Assembly (NCBI GenBank): GCA_020846715.1
Contig: JADLDK010000023.1
Span: 1 to 64,000, forward strand
Direction: 5' to 3'
DNA: 64,000 bases
DNA from: Armatimonadota bacterium
GTDB lineage: Bacteria > Armatimonadota > UBA5829 > DSUL01
Within the stretch, counting starts at the first letter, position 1. Each line of letters begins with the position of its first letter. A program made the translations under genes and the position numbers. The notes beneath the pieces are model-generated. The model was not told where the DNA came from. It did not search any database and worked only from the letters and a program-made list of their open reading frames with translations. Shown piece after piece: positions 53,540 through 62,125 of this stretch.

Positions 53540-54373
53540 TCAGTGCCGGTCAATACGCGCAGCGATTACCGTGACATTGTCCGAGTCGGCTTGCGCTTCC
53601 GCGATGTCCAGCAGGGAACGGCACGCCATGTCCATCCGCTTGCGGTTCTTGTGAAGTTGCGCTTCTATCTGGCGATCTGTCGCGGCGTCGGTCAGCCCGT
53701 CTGTACACAATAGGACGATGTCTTCGACGCCTATCTCATGATCGGTGATTACCGGGTCTGGATCGGAATTCCAGCCGATAGCGCGGTTGACCAGCGTCAC
53801 CTGACGTCCGGCAACGGAAGGAGGATCACCAAGCCCAGGCTCGGCGGGGGCTCGCGTCCAGTCATCTTCCGTCAGAGGGACCAGACGCCGCCCGCGGTGC
53901 AGATAAAGACGGCTGTCCCCCAAACTGGCGACAAACAGCCTGCGCTGCGCAACTAGCGCGATCACCAGGGTTGTACCCATCTGCGCAAGCTCGGGATTCT
54001 CCAGGGACTCTGCGTAAACAGATCTGTCCGCCGCGCAAAACGCCTCCAGTAGCAGCTTGCACACCGCCGAAGGAGTGTAAAAGCGATCCGTTGCCAGAAT
54101 TGTATCCCGCGCTGCGCGAACCGCGAGAGAGCTGGCAATATGGCCGCTTCCGCGCCCTCCTATGCCGTCTGCCACAATCATCAGCGCTCCCAGCCACGAC
54201 GGAACAGGTGGGTTGAGCTGACAGAGGTAGGAGTCCTCATTGACAGGGCGGCCACCCGTGGAGCTGATACCATACGCATCCACCGTCAACTGACCGGCGA
54301 CCTGACGCACCGGTGGCAATGGAAGCTCGGCTTCCGGCTCCTTTCTGCCAGAATTGAATGAAAATCCTATCAA
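53540..54373 (-). CDS. PPM-family (PP2C) serine/threonine protein phosphatase
   Basis: 277 residues. Motifs of the Stp/PP2C type: GISSTGGRPVNEDSYLCQ, IVADGIGGRGSGHIASSLAV, VALVAQRRLFVASLGDSRLY, LCTDGLTDAATDRQIE and the final SDNVTVIAARI. These supply the Asp residues for two metal ions. Dephosphorylates Ser/Thr phosphoproteins; a partner kinase gene is not in the window. The ATG overlaps the stop of the upstream glycosidase gene by 4 bp. Confidence 0.92.
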   Translation of the reverse strand: MIGFSFNSGRKEPEAELPLPPVRQVAGQLTVDAYGISSTGGRPVNEDSYLCQLNPPVPSWLGALMIVADGIGGRGSGHIASSLAVRAARDTILATDRFYTPSAVCKLLLEAFCAADRSVYAESLENPELAQMGTTLVIALVAQRRLFVASLGDSRLYLHRGRRLVPLTEDDWTRAPAEPGLGDPPSVAGRQVTLVNRAIGWNSDPDPVITDHEIGVEDIVLLCTDGLTDAATDRQIEAQLHKNRKRMDMACRSLLDIAEAQADSDNVTVIAARIDRH

Positions 54374-56556
54374 TCAGTTCTCCCAATCCACTTCAATTCC
54401 AACTCGACAGAATCCATTAGTTCGTGCTGGACAACAGCCATAGACGGCCCCGCAAGATCAACCACCTGGTATTGTTCCGCAGACAGGGCGCGGTCATCCA
54501 ACGCCACATGACTCAACACGCAACCCTGAGGGACCACCGGGCTAAGAGTAAGTGCTATCCCCGGAGTGTCAGACCCAACTGACAGCCTGACTCCCTGCGC
54601 CGTCTGGCGAGCCTCGATCTCTATACGCGCATTGCCAATGCTAAGGTTGCGCAGCGCCGCGTGCTTTAGTTCCGCAGGAAGTTGCACACTGACGGTTAGA
54701 GCGCGGGAAGGCCAGTACGGCCGCACGCCAAAGATTCCTTCCACAACTGGAAGCACAACCATAGCTTCAGACCAGGCCTGATGAGGACAACCTGCCGGCT
54801 CCCTTTTGTCTCCGAGTAGAACCTCCGTGATGTAGCCGAGACAGAAGTCTTCCGTCAGCGAAGCTACGGCTTTGAGATGATGCCAGCCCGCATCAGCAAA
54901 GCCATTGGCAAAGGCGGCCAGCGCCCCCCACCCGGTGGTGAGAGGCCACACTGTTCCTTCGTGGTATCCGGTTGGCGAATAGATGGAATCGAGATTTGAG
55001 TTTGTGCGCAACCCCCAGGCAACGCTGAGATCTTCCTGCATCATCCGGCTAACGGCGCGCCTCGCCTGCGCCGGGTTGACCAATCCCCACAACAGTGGAA
55101 TTGTCGGGTTAGCGGTCGTGATGTCCAGCATAGAGTTGTCTGGCAGCTTGCGGTCGAACAGATATGAGTTCTTTTCGTTCCAGAAATCCTGATTGATGAT
55201 CTCCCGTACCCGCTCTGCGTCCAGACGCCATTTTTCGGCCCGTGGATCGGACAAAACATCTGCCAGTTCAGAGGCGGCAAACAGCGCCTTGCACCAGATT
55301 GCCACCATGTCGATCATGTTCTTTTCGCCGTGGTCGTACCACTGATGGCCCGCGGGAGGATTGTCCACCAGCAAGTCACCATCCACGTCCATCCGGTAGC
55401 ACCAGTCCATTGCCTTAAGAACACACGGCCACATTTCGCGCACAAAATCGCTATCGGCCGTCCAGTTGTAGTAGTTGGCAATGTCTATGACAAAGAACGG
55501 CGTGGCGTCCGCAGCCGGGTATGCGTACTCCATGCCCGCTTCGCGCTCGTGCGCTGCTGAAAGCTCGTGGAAGATCTTTCCGGTGTCTCCTCCTTCTGTA
55601 ATCTGATACCTTGCCAGCAGCCGGATGTTGTCCGCGACTTTACTGAAGTCGCCGTAGTCGTTGACAGCGAAGCCTGTCCACGAAGAGTCTCGTCCGAAGT
55701 ACCACCCAAAACCGGGACGCCCACCTTCATCTGAACGGTTGAACCCAGCGACAAAACCACTGCCGACGCCCGGAGTGCGCATGTAGCACTTGTCCATGCC
55801 GACGATAGCCCATTGAAACGCTTTGTCCATATCGGGATCCGAAGACTCAAGGCGCGCGCTGTCCGAAAGAAGTTGAGTGTAGTAATCGACAGTCTGAGCG
55901 TAAAGCTCTCTCCAGTTTTGGCCGCAGTCCCGCCACAGCTTCAGCGCCTCATCCGATCCCGCGTCCGAACCTGCCACGACATAGACGAGAACTTGTCCCT
56001 CCTCACATCCACCTGGTACCTCCGAGACACCATGCCACCCGAAAGCCGCCGCATCGGCACACCCCGGAGCTGTGACAACCGTCGCCTGTGTCTGAGGATC
56101 TACAGACTCAACGGCGCTCCTCGGAACAGAGTCCGCCGGCCACATCAGCTTCAGATCTGACTGAGCTTGCGCACTCACGGAAACGCCGCTCTGGCTTTTT
56201 ACATTGAGGACAAATACGGCCGCCGCAACTCCGACCGGCGCAAAGACAATGTGATCAATTTCGACCCCATCCAGTCCAAGCGTGGCGATTGAAGCTTCAG
56301 GACGCACGCGAAATGATCGAAGCATGTCTTTGGATGAGTGCTGTTTTCCATCAACGTTTATGAGAAACTCCAGCGACTTCACAGCCTTGAACGGATAGGT
56401 CCAGACTTCAACAGCGCCGCCTTCCTCTCCGATAACAACAGCGCGATGTCCCGCCGTGTCAAAGTACTGCGGAGTTGCAGACTCTCGAAGCAGTTCCAGT
56501 CCAGATGAGGGCAGCCCGGAAATGAAGTCGGCGTTCGAGGTACGTGGATTAGTCAA
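54370..56556 (-). CDS. Six-hairpin glycosidase-like protein, amylo-alpha-1,6-glucosidase group
   Basis: 728 residues, no signal peptide, so cytoplasmic. N-terminal beta-sandwich (about 1-220), then an (alpha/alpha)6 barrel (about 240-620): WAIVGMDKCYMRTPGVGSGF, YFGRDSSWTGFAVNDYGDFS, DATPFFVIDIANYYNWTADS, WYDHGEKNMIDMVAIWC and YHEGTVWPLTTGWGALAAFA, typical of glycogen-debranching and related enzymes (family GH15/133/63 clan). Asp and Glu catalytic candidates are in GRDSSW and HEGTVW. Exact family is not certain from sight. Acts on storage or oligosaccharides; last gene of a pair with the phosphatase. Confidence 0.85.
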   Translation of the reverse strand: MTNPRTSNADFISGLPSSGLELLRESATPQYFDTAGHRAVVIGEEGGAVEVWTYPFKAVKSLEFLINVDGKQHSSKDMLRSFRVRPEASIATLGLDGVEIDHIVFAPVGVAAAVFVLNVKSQSGVSVSAQAQSDLKLMWPADSVPRSAVESVDPQTQATVVTAPGCADAAAFGWHGVSEVPGGCEEGQVLVYVVAGSDAGSDEALKLWRDCGQNWRELYAQTVDYYTQLLSDSARLESSDPDMDKAFQWAIVGMDKCYMRTPGVGSGFVAGFNRSDEGGRPGFGWYFGRDSSWTGFAVNDYGDFSKVADNIRLLARYQITEGGDTGKIFHELSAAHEREAGMEYAYPAADATPFFVIDIANYYNWTADSDFVREMWPCVLKAMDWCYRMDVDGDLLVDNPPAGHQWYDHGEKNMIDMVAIWCKALFAASELADVLSDPRAEKWRLDAERVREIINQDFWNEKNSYLFDRKLPDNSMLDITTANPTIPLLWGLVNPAQARRAVSRMMQEDLSVAWGLRTNSNLDSIYSPTGYHEGTVWPLTTGWGALAAFANGFADAGWHHLKAVASLTEDFCLGYITEVLLGDKREPAGCPHQAWSEAMVVLPVVEGIFGVRPYWPSRALTVSVQLPAELKHAALRNLSIGNARIEIEARQTAQGVRLSVGSDTPGIALTLSPVVPQGCVLSHVALDDRALSAEQYQVVDLAGPSMAVVQHELMDSVELELKWIGRTD

Positions 56557-56681
56557 TGAAAACTCCTTGGAATCAAGATAAATGTGTAAATCTGGCAGGC
56601 TGGAAGTCTGTTATCAGCGTCGCTACAGGAGCCTGCAACCACCTGGCGCTGGCGACTGTGCCTTGCTGAAGGACGAGGTGG

Positions 56682-57392
56682 CTAGATGTCCGGTTCCGTG
56701 TAGCTGGATGAAGGTGATTTGGGCGCTTTCCCCGCTCTTACTGGTGCGTCTATGACGGCGTACAACCACGCTGCCGCCGCACCGCCCCACAGCAGCACAG
56801 CGAATGGGCCCGGCTGAGTGGCGGCAGCCGCATGTGTGCGCACCGGGACCATCAGTGTAACGAAAACCGAGATAAGAGCCTGAAGCTGCCCGGTCACCAT
56901 CAGAAGAAGCAGGATAGCCCCGTAGGCGGAGGCGAGAATCACGGCTTTTGTGTTCTCTCCGTTATACCACTGACCAAGCCCCGGCCAGAACATGGACGCG
57001 AGAAATCCGACAACTGGACTGCGCTGGGCGCTCTTCGTGGGCGGAGTCTCCATCGCGGCCTGCAAATCCGATTCGTGCCGGGCCGCCTCACTCAAAGAGA
57101 GTACGATTTTTGCGTATTTCGTCTCAGGCCGCGCGGGATCGGCAGCCTTTTTCATTGCCGCGTGATAAGCCTCAGCCGCTTCCTGCGCTTCTCCCCGTTT
57201 CACCAGCACGTCACCGAGAAGCTCGTACGCCTCAGCATTATCCCGAGCCATGTCTATAGCCGCCCGGCAGTTCGTCTCGGCGGAGTCGAGGTCTTCGCGC
57301 CTGAGATAGATGTTCGCGTTTCGAAGCAGCTTCTGGAGCTCTTCGTCCTCAGGCTCACCCATCATCGGGTTCTGACTCGTCATCGCCGTCAT
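56682..57392 (-). CDS. TPR-repeat membrane protein
   Basis: 236 residues. TPR motif near residues 22-90 (NANIYLRREDLDSAETNCRA, NAEAYELLGDVLVKRGEAQE, AAEAYHAAMKK), then about three hydrophobic segments (VVGFLASMFWPGLGQWY, AVILASAYGAILLLLMV, FAVLLWGGAAAAWLYAVI). Starts at ATG 57392, 57383 or 57365, all inside rsfS; the overlap indicates coupled translation. Function unknown; the GLGQWYNGE part resembles DUF5683-type membrane domains. End of the core run. Confidence 0.75.
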   Translation of the reverse strand: MTAMTSQNPMMGEPEDEELQKLLRNANIYLRREDLDSAETNCRAAIDMARDNAEAYELLGDVLVKRGEAQEAAEAYHAAMKKAADPARPETKYAKIVLSLSEAARHESDLQAAMETPPTKSAQRSPVVGFLASMFWPGLGQWYNGENTKAVILASAYGAILLLLMVTGQLQALISVFVTLMVPVRTHAAAATQPGPFAVLLWGGAAAAWLYAVIDAPVRAGKAPKSPSSSYTEPDI

Positions 57393-57792
57393 CCGTCCCG
57401 TTCAGATCTACTTCATCCAGGTCTTCTTCGGCGTCCGAAGACCTCAGCGCCTCAGTAGATTTCCACAGACTCTCTAGATCGTAAACCGCGCGGGCTTCCT
57501 GACTGAAAATATGCACGACGACATCACCGTAGTCCAAGAGAATCCAGTTGGCGTCGGCCGTTCCCTCGCGCCGCGCCCGTTGATCCGCCTTAGCTTCCAT
57601 CGCCTCCATAACCCCATCAGCCAGAGCCCGCTGGTGCACACTGGACGTGGCGTGCGTAAGGATGAAGTAGTCTGCTACAAGCGTACGCCCTTCCACAGAA
57701 ATGACATCCACATCCAGAGCGCGCCTGTCATCCAGCGCCTCAACGATGATATCGACTTTTTCTTTTGACTCCAGCTTCGAAGATGATGGCAT
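57355..57792 (-). CDS. rsfS: Ribosomal silencing factor RsfS (Iojap)
   Basis: 145 residues; core of family plus a long acidic C-terminal tail (EEDLDEVDLNGTDDGDDESE). Binds uL14 and blocks subunit joining when cells starve. Marks: VDIIVEALDDRRALDVDVIS, ADYFILTHATSSVHQRALAD, NWILLDYGDVVVHIFSQEAR, VYDLESLW. AGGAG lies 7 nt before ATG. Located after the LCP gene and before the TPR gene, as in many genomes that follow nadD. Confidence 0.95.
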   Translation of the reverse strand: MPSSSKLESKEKVDIIVEALDDRRALDVDVISVEGRTLVADYFILTHATSSVHQRALADGVMEAMEAKADQRARREGTADANWILLDYGDVVVHIFSQEARAVYDLESLWKSTEALRSSDAEEDLDEVDLNGTDDGDDESEPDDG

Positions 57793-57804
57793 GTAGACTC
57801 CTGA

Positions 57805-58989
57805 TCAGAGGCTGGCGTAGTCCCGCCCGATAATCACAACGACCGAAGCATTTTCTTTGTTTGGCTCCTGCGGAAGCGCCTGCGCCCGGCAGTTAAGCAG
57901 ATCCGCGATCTTTTGTATCTGCGCGCTTTCAGGGTCTTGAGCCATGACAACAGAGACGTCATAGTCAGTCCGGGGAGCGTTTCCTGTACGCATAACGCGG
58001 TATCCGTCGTCGCGCAGAAACGCAGCCAGACGCTCCGCCGCACCCGTCACACCGCTTCCGTTCAACACTGCGACTGTTGGCTTGGGTTCTTGAAAGCGCA
58101 GGACTTCGTTCACAAGCGGCGGAATGGCAGGCAGATCCGGCACATAGTAGCTGATACCGTGAATTGTTTCAGGAACTCCCGGTAGAGTCGCCATCTGCAC
58201 CTCATCCGCAGGAACGTCTTTCGACAGACGCGCCAGGCTCAGAAGGTCCTTGCTGGTCATGTTGGTCTCGACATTGTTCATCATTTCGTCGATGAGGTTG
58301 GGCAGCTTTGTCCAGTTGGAAGGAGAGGTTACCTGGCGCGCCAGCGCACGCAGGAACTTCTGCTGACGCTGAATCCTCCATAGGTCGCCCATCCTGTCGT
58401 GACGAAATCGCACGTATCCAAGCGCCCGCTCCCCATCCAGATGCCGATAACCTTTTTTCAGATTTATGTAGAGGCCACCCCGGCGATCCACGTAGTACAT
58501 ATTCTTCTCGACGTCAATTCCCACGCCGCCAACCGCGTCCACAACTTTCTTCAGCCCTGCTATGTTGGTTTTCGCATAGTAGTCAATGGGGACGCCCAGC
58601 AGGTCAGCGACACATTGCGCGGTGAGTTGCGCTCCACCCTTAGCATACGACGCGTTGATCTTCTGAAAGCCGGACATTCCCGGAATCTGAATGCGGGTAT
58701 CCCGTGGGATGGACAGACCCTGGACCCGCTTGTGTTTGAGGTCCACCGCCGCAACAAGGATTGTATCGGAGCGTCCTTTGTCCTCAGTGTTCTTTGAGAA
58801 GGTTTCATCTTCGCCCAGCACAAGCACAGTGAAGGTCTCCCGGCCACCAAAGGGCTTCTGAAAGACGACATCCCTGACGCTCATGTGTGTTTTCTGGCTG
58901 ACCAGGTGAAATGCCGCTCCGACAGCCACAGCCAGAGCTATGACAACAACGAAGAGAGCGATGGCGCTTTTTCGAGGTCTCAACCGCAT
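57805..58989 (-). CDS. LytR-CpsA-Psr (LCP) family protein
   Basis: 394 residues from ATG 58989 (MRLRPRKSAIALFVVVIALA); a longer GTG-started frame to 59034 runs inside nadD. N-terminal membrane anchor, then an LCP domain (about 50-235): TVLVLGEDETFSKNTEDKGR, SDTILVAAVDLKHKRVQGLS, IPRDTRIQIPGMSGFQKINA, GVGIDVEKNMYYVDRRGGLY, RFRHDRMGDLWRIQRQQKFL. C-terminal LytR_C domain (about 295-390): PTVAVLNGSGVTGAAERLAA. Phosphotransferase that links polymers to peptidoglycan or other lipid-carried glycans. The nadD stop overlaps it by two bases' distance, so cotranslated. Confidence 0.93.
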   Translation of the reverse strand: MRLRPRKSAIALFVVVIALAVAVGAAFHLVSQKTHMSVRDVVFQKPFGGRETFTVLVLGEDETFSKNTEDKGRSDTILVAAVDLKHKRVQGLSIPRDTRIQIPGMSGFQKINASYAKGGAQLTAQCVADLLGVPIDYYAKTNIAGLKKVVDAVGGVGIDVEKNMYYVDRRGGLYINLKKGYRHLDGERALGYVRFRHDRMGDLWRIQRQQKFLRALARQVTSPSNWTKLPNLIDEMMNNVETNMTSKDLLSLARLSKDVPADEVQMATLPGVPETIHGISYYVPDLPAIPPLVNEVLRFQEPKPTVAVLNGSGVTGAAERLAAFLRDDGYRVMRTGNAPRTDYDVSVVMAQDPESAQIQKIADLLNCRAQALPQEPNKENASVVVIIGRDYASL

Positions 58990-58990
58990 A

Positions 58991-59584
58991 TCAGTCTTTG
59001 TAGAGTCCCTCCTTGAGGATGAACTGCCGGACACGCTCAGGTGTCAGGTAGCGAATACTGTGCCCGTTGCAAACGCGGTTTCGAATGGCCGTTGAGGATG
59101 TTTCCATCAGCGGCATTTTGAGAAACTGCGTCCGCTCAAGAAACTCTGGGGACAACGCTTCTTTGGCCTTTCTGATTCCATAACCCCGGCGGGCTGCCGC
59201 CACAAAGTGTGTCAGTTGTGGAAGCTCATCTGACCGGCGCCAGGTGAGAATTTGCAAAATGGCATCCATCCCCGTGATGAAATACGGCGTCTGCCCGGGG
59301 CGCTCAGCAACCATTTGATGAATCGTATCAAACGAGTACGAGGGGCCCGGCCGGTCAATCTCTATTCTGGAGGCTTCGAAACCCGGATTCCCCTGTATAG
59401 CAAGTGTTGTCATTGCCCAGCGTTTGTCCGGATCCGTAACCCGGTAAGGCTTCTGCCAGGGATAGCCGGCGGGAACAAACACCACGGTCTGCAGCCCGTA
59501 GGCTTCTCTGGCTCTTTCTGCCAGGAGAAGATGCCCAAAGTGAATCGGGTCAAAGGTGCCACCCATAATTCCAAAGCTGGTCAA
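58991..59584 (-). CDS. nadD: Nicotinate-nucleotide adenylyltransferase NadD
   Basis: 197 residues from TTG at 59584. Adenylates nicotinate mononucleotide in NAD synthesis. GIMGGTFDPIHFGHLLLAER (nucleotide-binding GxFDPxHxGH), and the C-terminal METSSTAIRNRVCNG motif (ISSTxIR). It lies 8 bp after proA and is followed directly by the LCP gene. No strong ribosome-binding site is seen, consistent with coupling. Confidence 0.95.
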   Translation of the reverse strand: MTSFGIMGGTFDPIHFGHLLLAERAREAYGLQTVVFVPAGYPWQKPYRVTDPDKRWAMTTLAIQGNPGFEASRIEIDRPGPSYSFDTIHQMVAERPGQTPYFITGMDAILQILTWRRSDELPQLTHFVAAARRGYGIRKAKEALSPEFLERTQFLKMPLMETSSTAIRNRVCNGHSIRYLTPERVRQFILKEGLYKD

Positions 59585-59592
59585 GAGGCAGG

Positions 59593-60855
59593 CTAGCTCC
59601 GGATCTGCCCATTTCCGTAGCAGACGTACTTGACCGTCGTCAGCTCTTCCAGCCCCATCGGCCCGCGCGCGTGCAGCTTCTGCGTGCTGATTCCTATCTC
59701 CGCTCCCAGCCCGTACTGGAATCCATCAGTGAAGCGAGTGGATGCGTTTACATAGACAGCCGCTGCGTCAATCTCGTGTTCAAAGCGCTGAGCCGCGTTG
59801 TAGTCCCGCGTCACAATGCAATCCGAGTGTTTGCTTCCGTAAGTATTGATGTGCTCAATCGCCTGATCCAGACTATCCACCACACGGATCGCGAGAATTA
59901 GCCCAAGATACTCTGTGGCCCAGTCCTCTTCAGTCGCGGCCACCGCATCAGGGCAGATCCGGCGCACAGTCTCGTCCCCCCGAATCTCCACACCGGCCTC
60001 CCGCAGGCGGTGACACATTCCCGGCAGAAACTGCTCGGCTATGTCTGAGTGCACAAGAAGAGTCTCCATCGCGTTGCAGACTCCACAGCGTTGGACTTTT
60101 GCATTGAAAGCAATGTCCTCAGCCATCTGAAGATCTGCGCTGGAATCCACGAACGTATGGCAATTCCCGACGCCCGTTTCGATGACCGGTACTTTCGCGT
60201 TTTGTACGACGCTCTGAATCAAGCCCGATCCGCCCCGCGGAATAAGACAGTCAATGAGGCCGATGGCTTCCATCATGGCCGTCGCCGCCGCGCGGTCAGT
60301 CGTGGGGACAAGCTGGATGCAGTCCTGAGGCATCCCGGAGCGTACAGCGGCCTGCGCAATCACATCCGCCAGGACAAGATTGGAGTGGATCGCTTCCTTT
60401 CCTCCCCGCAGAATCACAGCGTTGCCCGACTTCAGACACAAACCTGCGGCATCCACAGTCACGTTTGGACGAGACTCAAAAATGATCCCTATCACACCGA
60501 GCGGCACGGACACTTTCTTGATGTCCAGGCCATTGGGAAGACGCCAGCCACGATTGACGCGCCCGATCGGATCCGGAAGCGCAGCAAGCTGATTCAACCC
60601 CTCGGCCATATCAGCGATTCTCTTTCCGGTGAGCGTGAGGCGATCAATCAGAGCTTCTGAGAGCCCACTCTCGCGCCCGGCTTCCAGGTCTTTGCGGTTG
60701 GAATCAATAATCCGGTCCTGGTGCTCTACCAGCGCATCGGCCATCGCGATCAGCGCTGCATCCTTCTCTTTGGATGAAGTCACTGCCAGGCGCGCCGCGG
60801 CTTTCTGAGCGCTGCGCGCCATCTGTTCTATTGAAGAATCAAGCTGTGTTGCCAT
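59593..60855 (-). CDS. proA: Glutamate-5-semialdehyde dehydrogenase ProA
   Basis: 420 residues, normal length. Converts gamma-glutamyl phosphate to glutamate semialdehyde for proline. Aldehyde dehydrogenase fold with the catalytic Cys in NAKVQRCGVCNAMETLLVHS (first or second Cys; the RCGVCNA motif is family-typical), PRGGSGLIQSVV, GNCHTFVDSSADLQMAEDI, and the ends FTDGFQYGLGAEIGISTQKL. ATG 60855. Downstream of proB with 160 bp gap. Confidence 0.97.
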   Translation of the reverse strand: MATQLDSSIEQMARSAQKAAARLAVTSSKEKDAALIAMADALVEHQDRIIDSNRKDLEAGRESGLSEALIDRLTLTGKRIADMAEGLNQLAALPDPIGRVNRGWRLPNGLDIKKVSVPLGVIGIIFESRPNVTVDAAGLCLKSGNAVILRGGKEAIHSNLVLADVIAQAAVRSGMPQDCIQLVPTTDRAAATAMMEAIGLIDCLIPRGGSGLIQSVVQNAKVPVIETGVGNCHTFVDSSADLQMAEDIAFNAKVQRCGVCNAMETLLVHSDIAEQFLPGMCHRLREAGVEIRGDETVRRICPDAVAATEEDWATEYLGLILAIRVVDSLDQAIEHINTYGSKHSDCIVTRDYNAAQRFEHEIDAAAVYVNASTRFTDGFQYGLGAEIGISTQKLHARGPMGLEELTTVKYVCYGNGQIRS

Positions 60856-61015
60856 GGAATACCCTGCTTGTCAATCACATGCGCCTTTCGAGACTCAAAC
60901 TGTGCCGGCCACACGCCAGCGGCAACAGCCAGACGAATCCCTGTCTTCGGCGCATACCAGAGCGTGCGTCACCCGCAAACTCTTCACGTCTTAGACGACA
61001 CTGCCCGGGCACACG

Positions 61016-62119
61016 TCACACACCAACGACCAGATTGTCCCGGTGGATAACCTCATCGAACTCTTTGTGCCCAAGCGTGCGCTCAATCTCCGAAGAGCGC
61101 TTGCCCATAATCCGGCGCACCTCTTCCGAGTTGTAGTTTACAAACCCGCGCGCCACCCCGTCACCAGACTCATCAACAACTAAAACAAGATCTCCGGGCG
61201 CGAAGTCACCCGACACGTCAATCACCCCGACAGGCAGCAGCGACTTGTTCTGGGATAGTAGCACATCGGCCGCATTTCTGTTAACCCGAATGCTCCCTCG
61301 GGCAGGCACAGCGAAAGCCATCCAGCGCTTGCGGCTGTTGAGGCGGCTGTTTTGCGGATGGAAGCGGGTGCCGACAGCCTCGCCGCGCGCCGCTCGAATG
61401 ACGATGCCGTCTTCGCGCCCCTGAGCAATGATCATTGGAATGCCGGCGGCAATGGCCACCCTGGCGGCAGCGATCTTGCTGGCCATTCCGCCAGTCCCCC
61501 CGCGAGCAGAATCCCCGCCGCGGGCCATCTTCTCAATCTCCGGCGTTATCTCCTGAACTTCAGGTACGACATCTGGCGCTTCTCCTGCGCGCGGCCTGTG
61601 CCTGCACAGCCCTGGCACGTCCGTCAAGAGAATGACCAGGTCCGCGTCCAGATGAGAAGCAACCAGCGCTGCAAGCATATCGTTGTCGCCAAATCTGATT
61701 TCCTCCACGGAGACGGTATCGTTTTCATTGACGACCGGGACTGCCCCTAAACGCAGGAGCGTAAGCAGGGTGTTGCGCGCATTCAGGTAGCGGATTCGGT
61801 CCGCAAAATCATCGCGTGTAAGCAGCACCTGCGCTGAGGCGATGCCAAGAGCATCCAGCGCCTGCGTATAAACCTGATGAAGCAGCCCCTGACCGACTGC
61901 TGCCGCCGCCTGTTTTTCCGGAATAAGCTGCGGACGGCGCTTCAGGGCCAGACGGTCAACTCCAGCGCGGATCGCTCCTGAGCTTACTACCACAACCTGC
62001 CACCCAAGCTGGCGAACCTGCAGAACCTGATGGCACAGCTTCTCGATGTAGGCTCTGTCCAGCCGGCCATCCGCATCTGTCAGTGTGGATGTGCCTACCT
62101 TGACAATGAGTCTTTTCAC
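61016..62119 (-). CDS. proB: Glutamate 5-kinase ProB
   Basis: 367 residues from GTG. Phosphorylates glutamate. N-terminal amino-acid kinase domain (RLIVKVGTSTLTDADGRLDR, VVVVSSGAIRAGVDRLAL, NENDTVSVEEIRFGDNDMLA, LLTDVPGLC) and a C-terminal PUA domain (about 275-360, GSIRVNRNAADVLL...KSLLPVGVIDVSGDFAPGDL). It lies 6 bp after obgE. The PUA domain is present as in the long type of enzyme. Confidence 0.97.
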   Translation of the reverse strand: MKRLIVKVGTSTLTDADGRLDRAYIEKLCHQVLQVRQLGWQVVVVSSGAIRAGVDRLALKRRPQLIPEKQAAAAVGQGLLHQVYTQALDALGIASAQVLLTRDDFADRIRYLNARNTLLTLLRLGAVPVVNENDTVSVEEIRFGDNDMLAALVASHLDADLVILLTDVPGLCRHRPRAGEAPDVVPEVQEITPEIEKMARGGDSARGGTGGMASKIAAARVAIAAGIPMIIAQGREDGIVIRAARGEAVGTRFHPQNSRLNSRKRWMAFAVPARGSIRVNRNAADVLLSQNKSLLPVGVIDVSGDFAPGDLVLVVDESGDGVARGFVNYNSEEVRRIMGKRSSEIERTLGHKEFDEVIHRDNLVVGV

Positions 62120-62125
62120 GTGGTC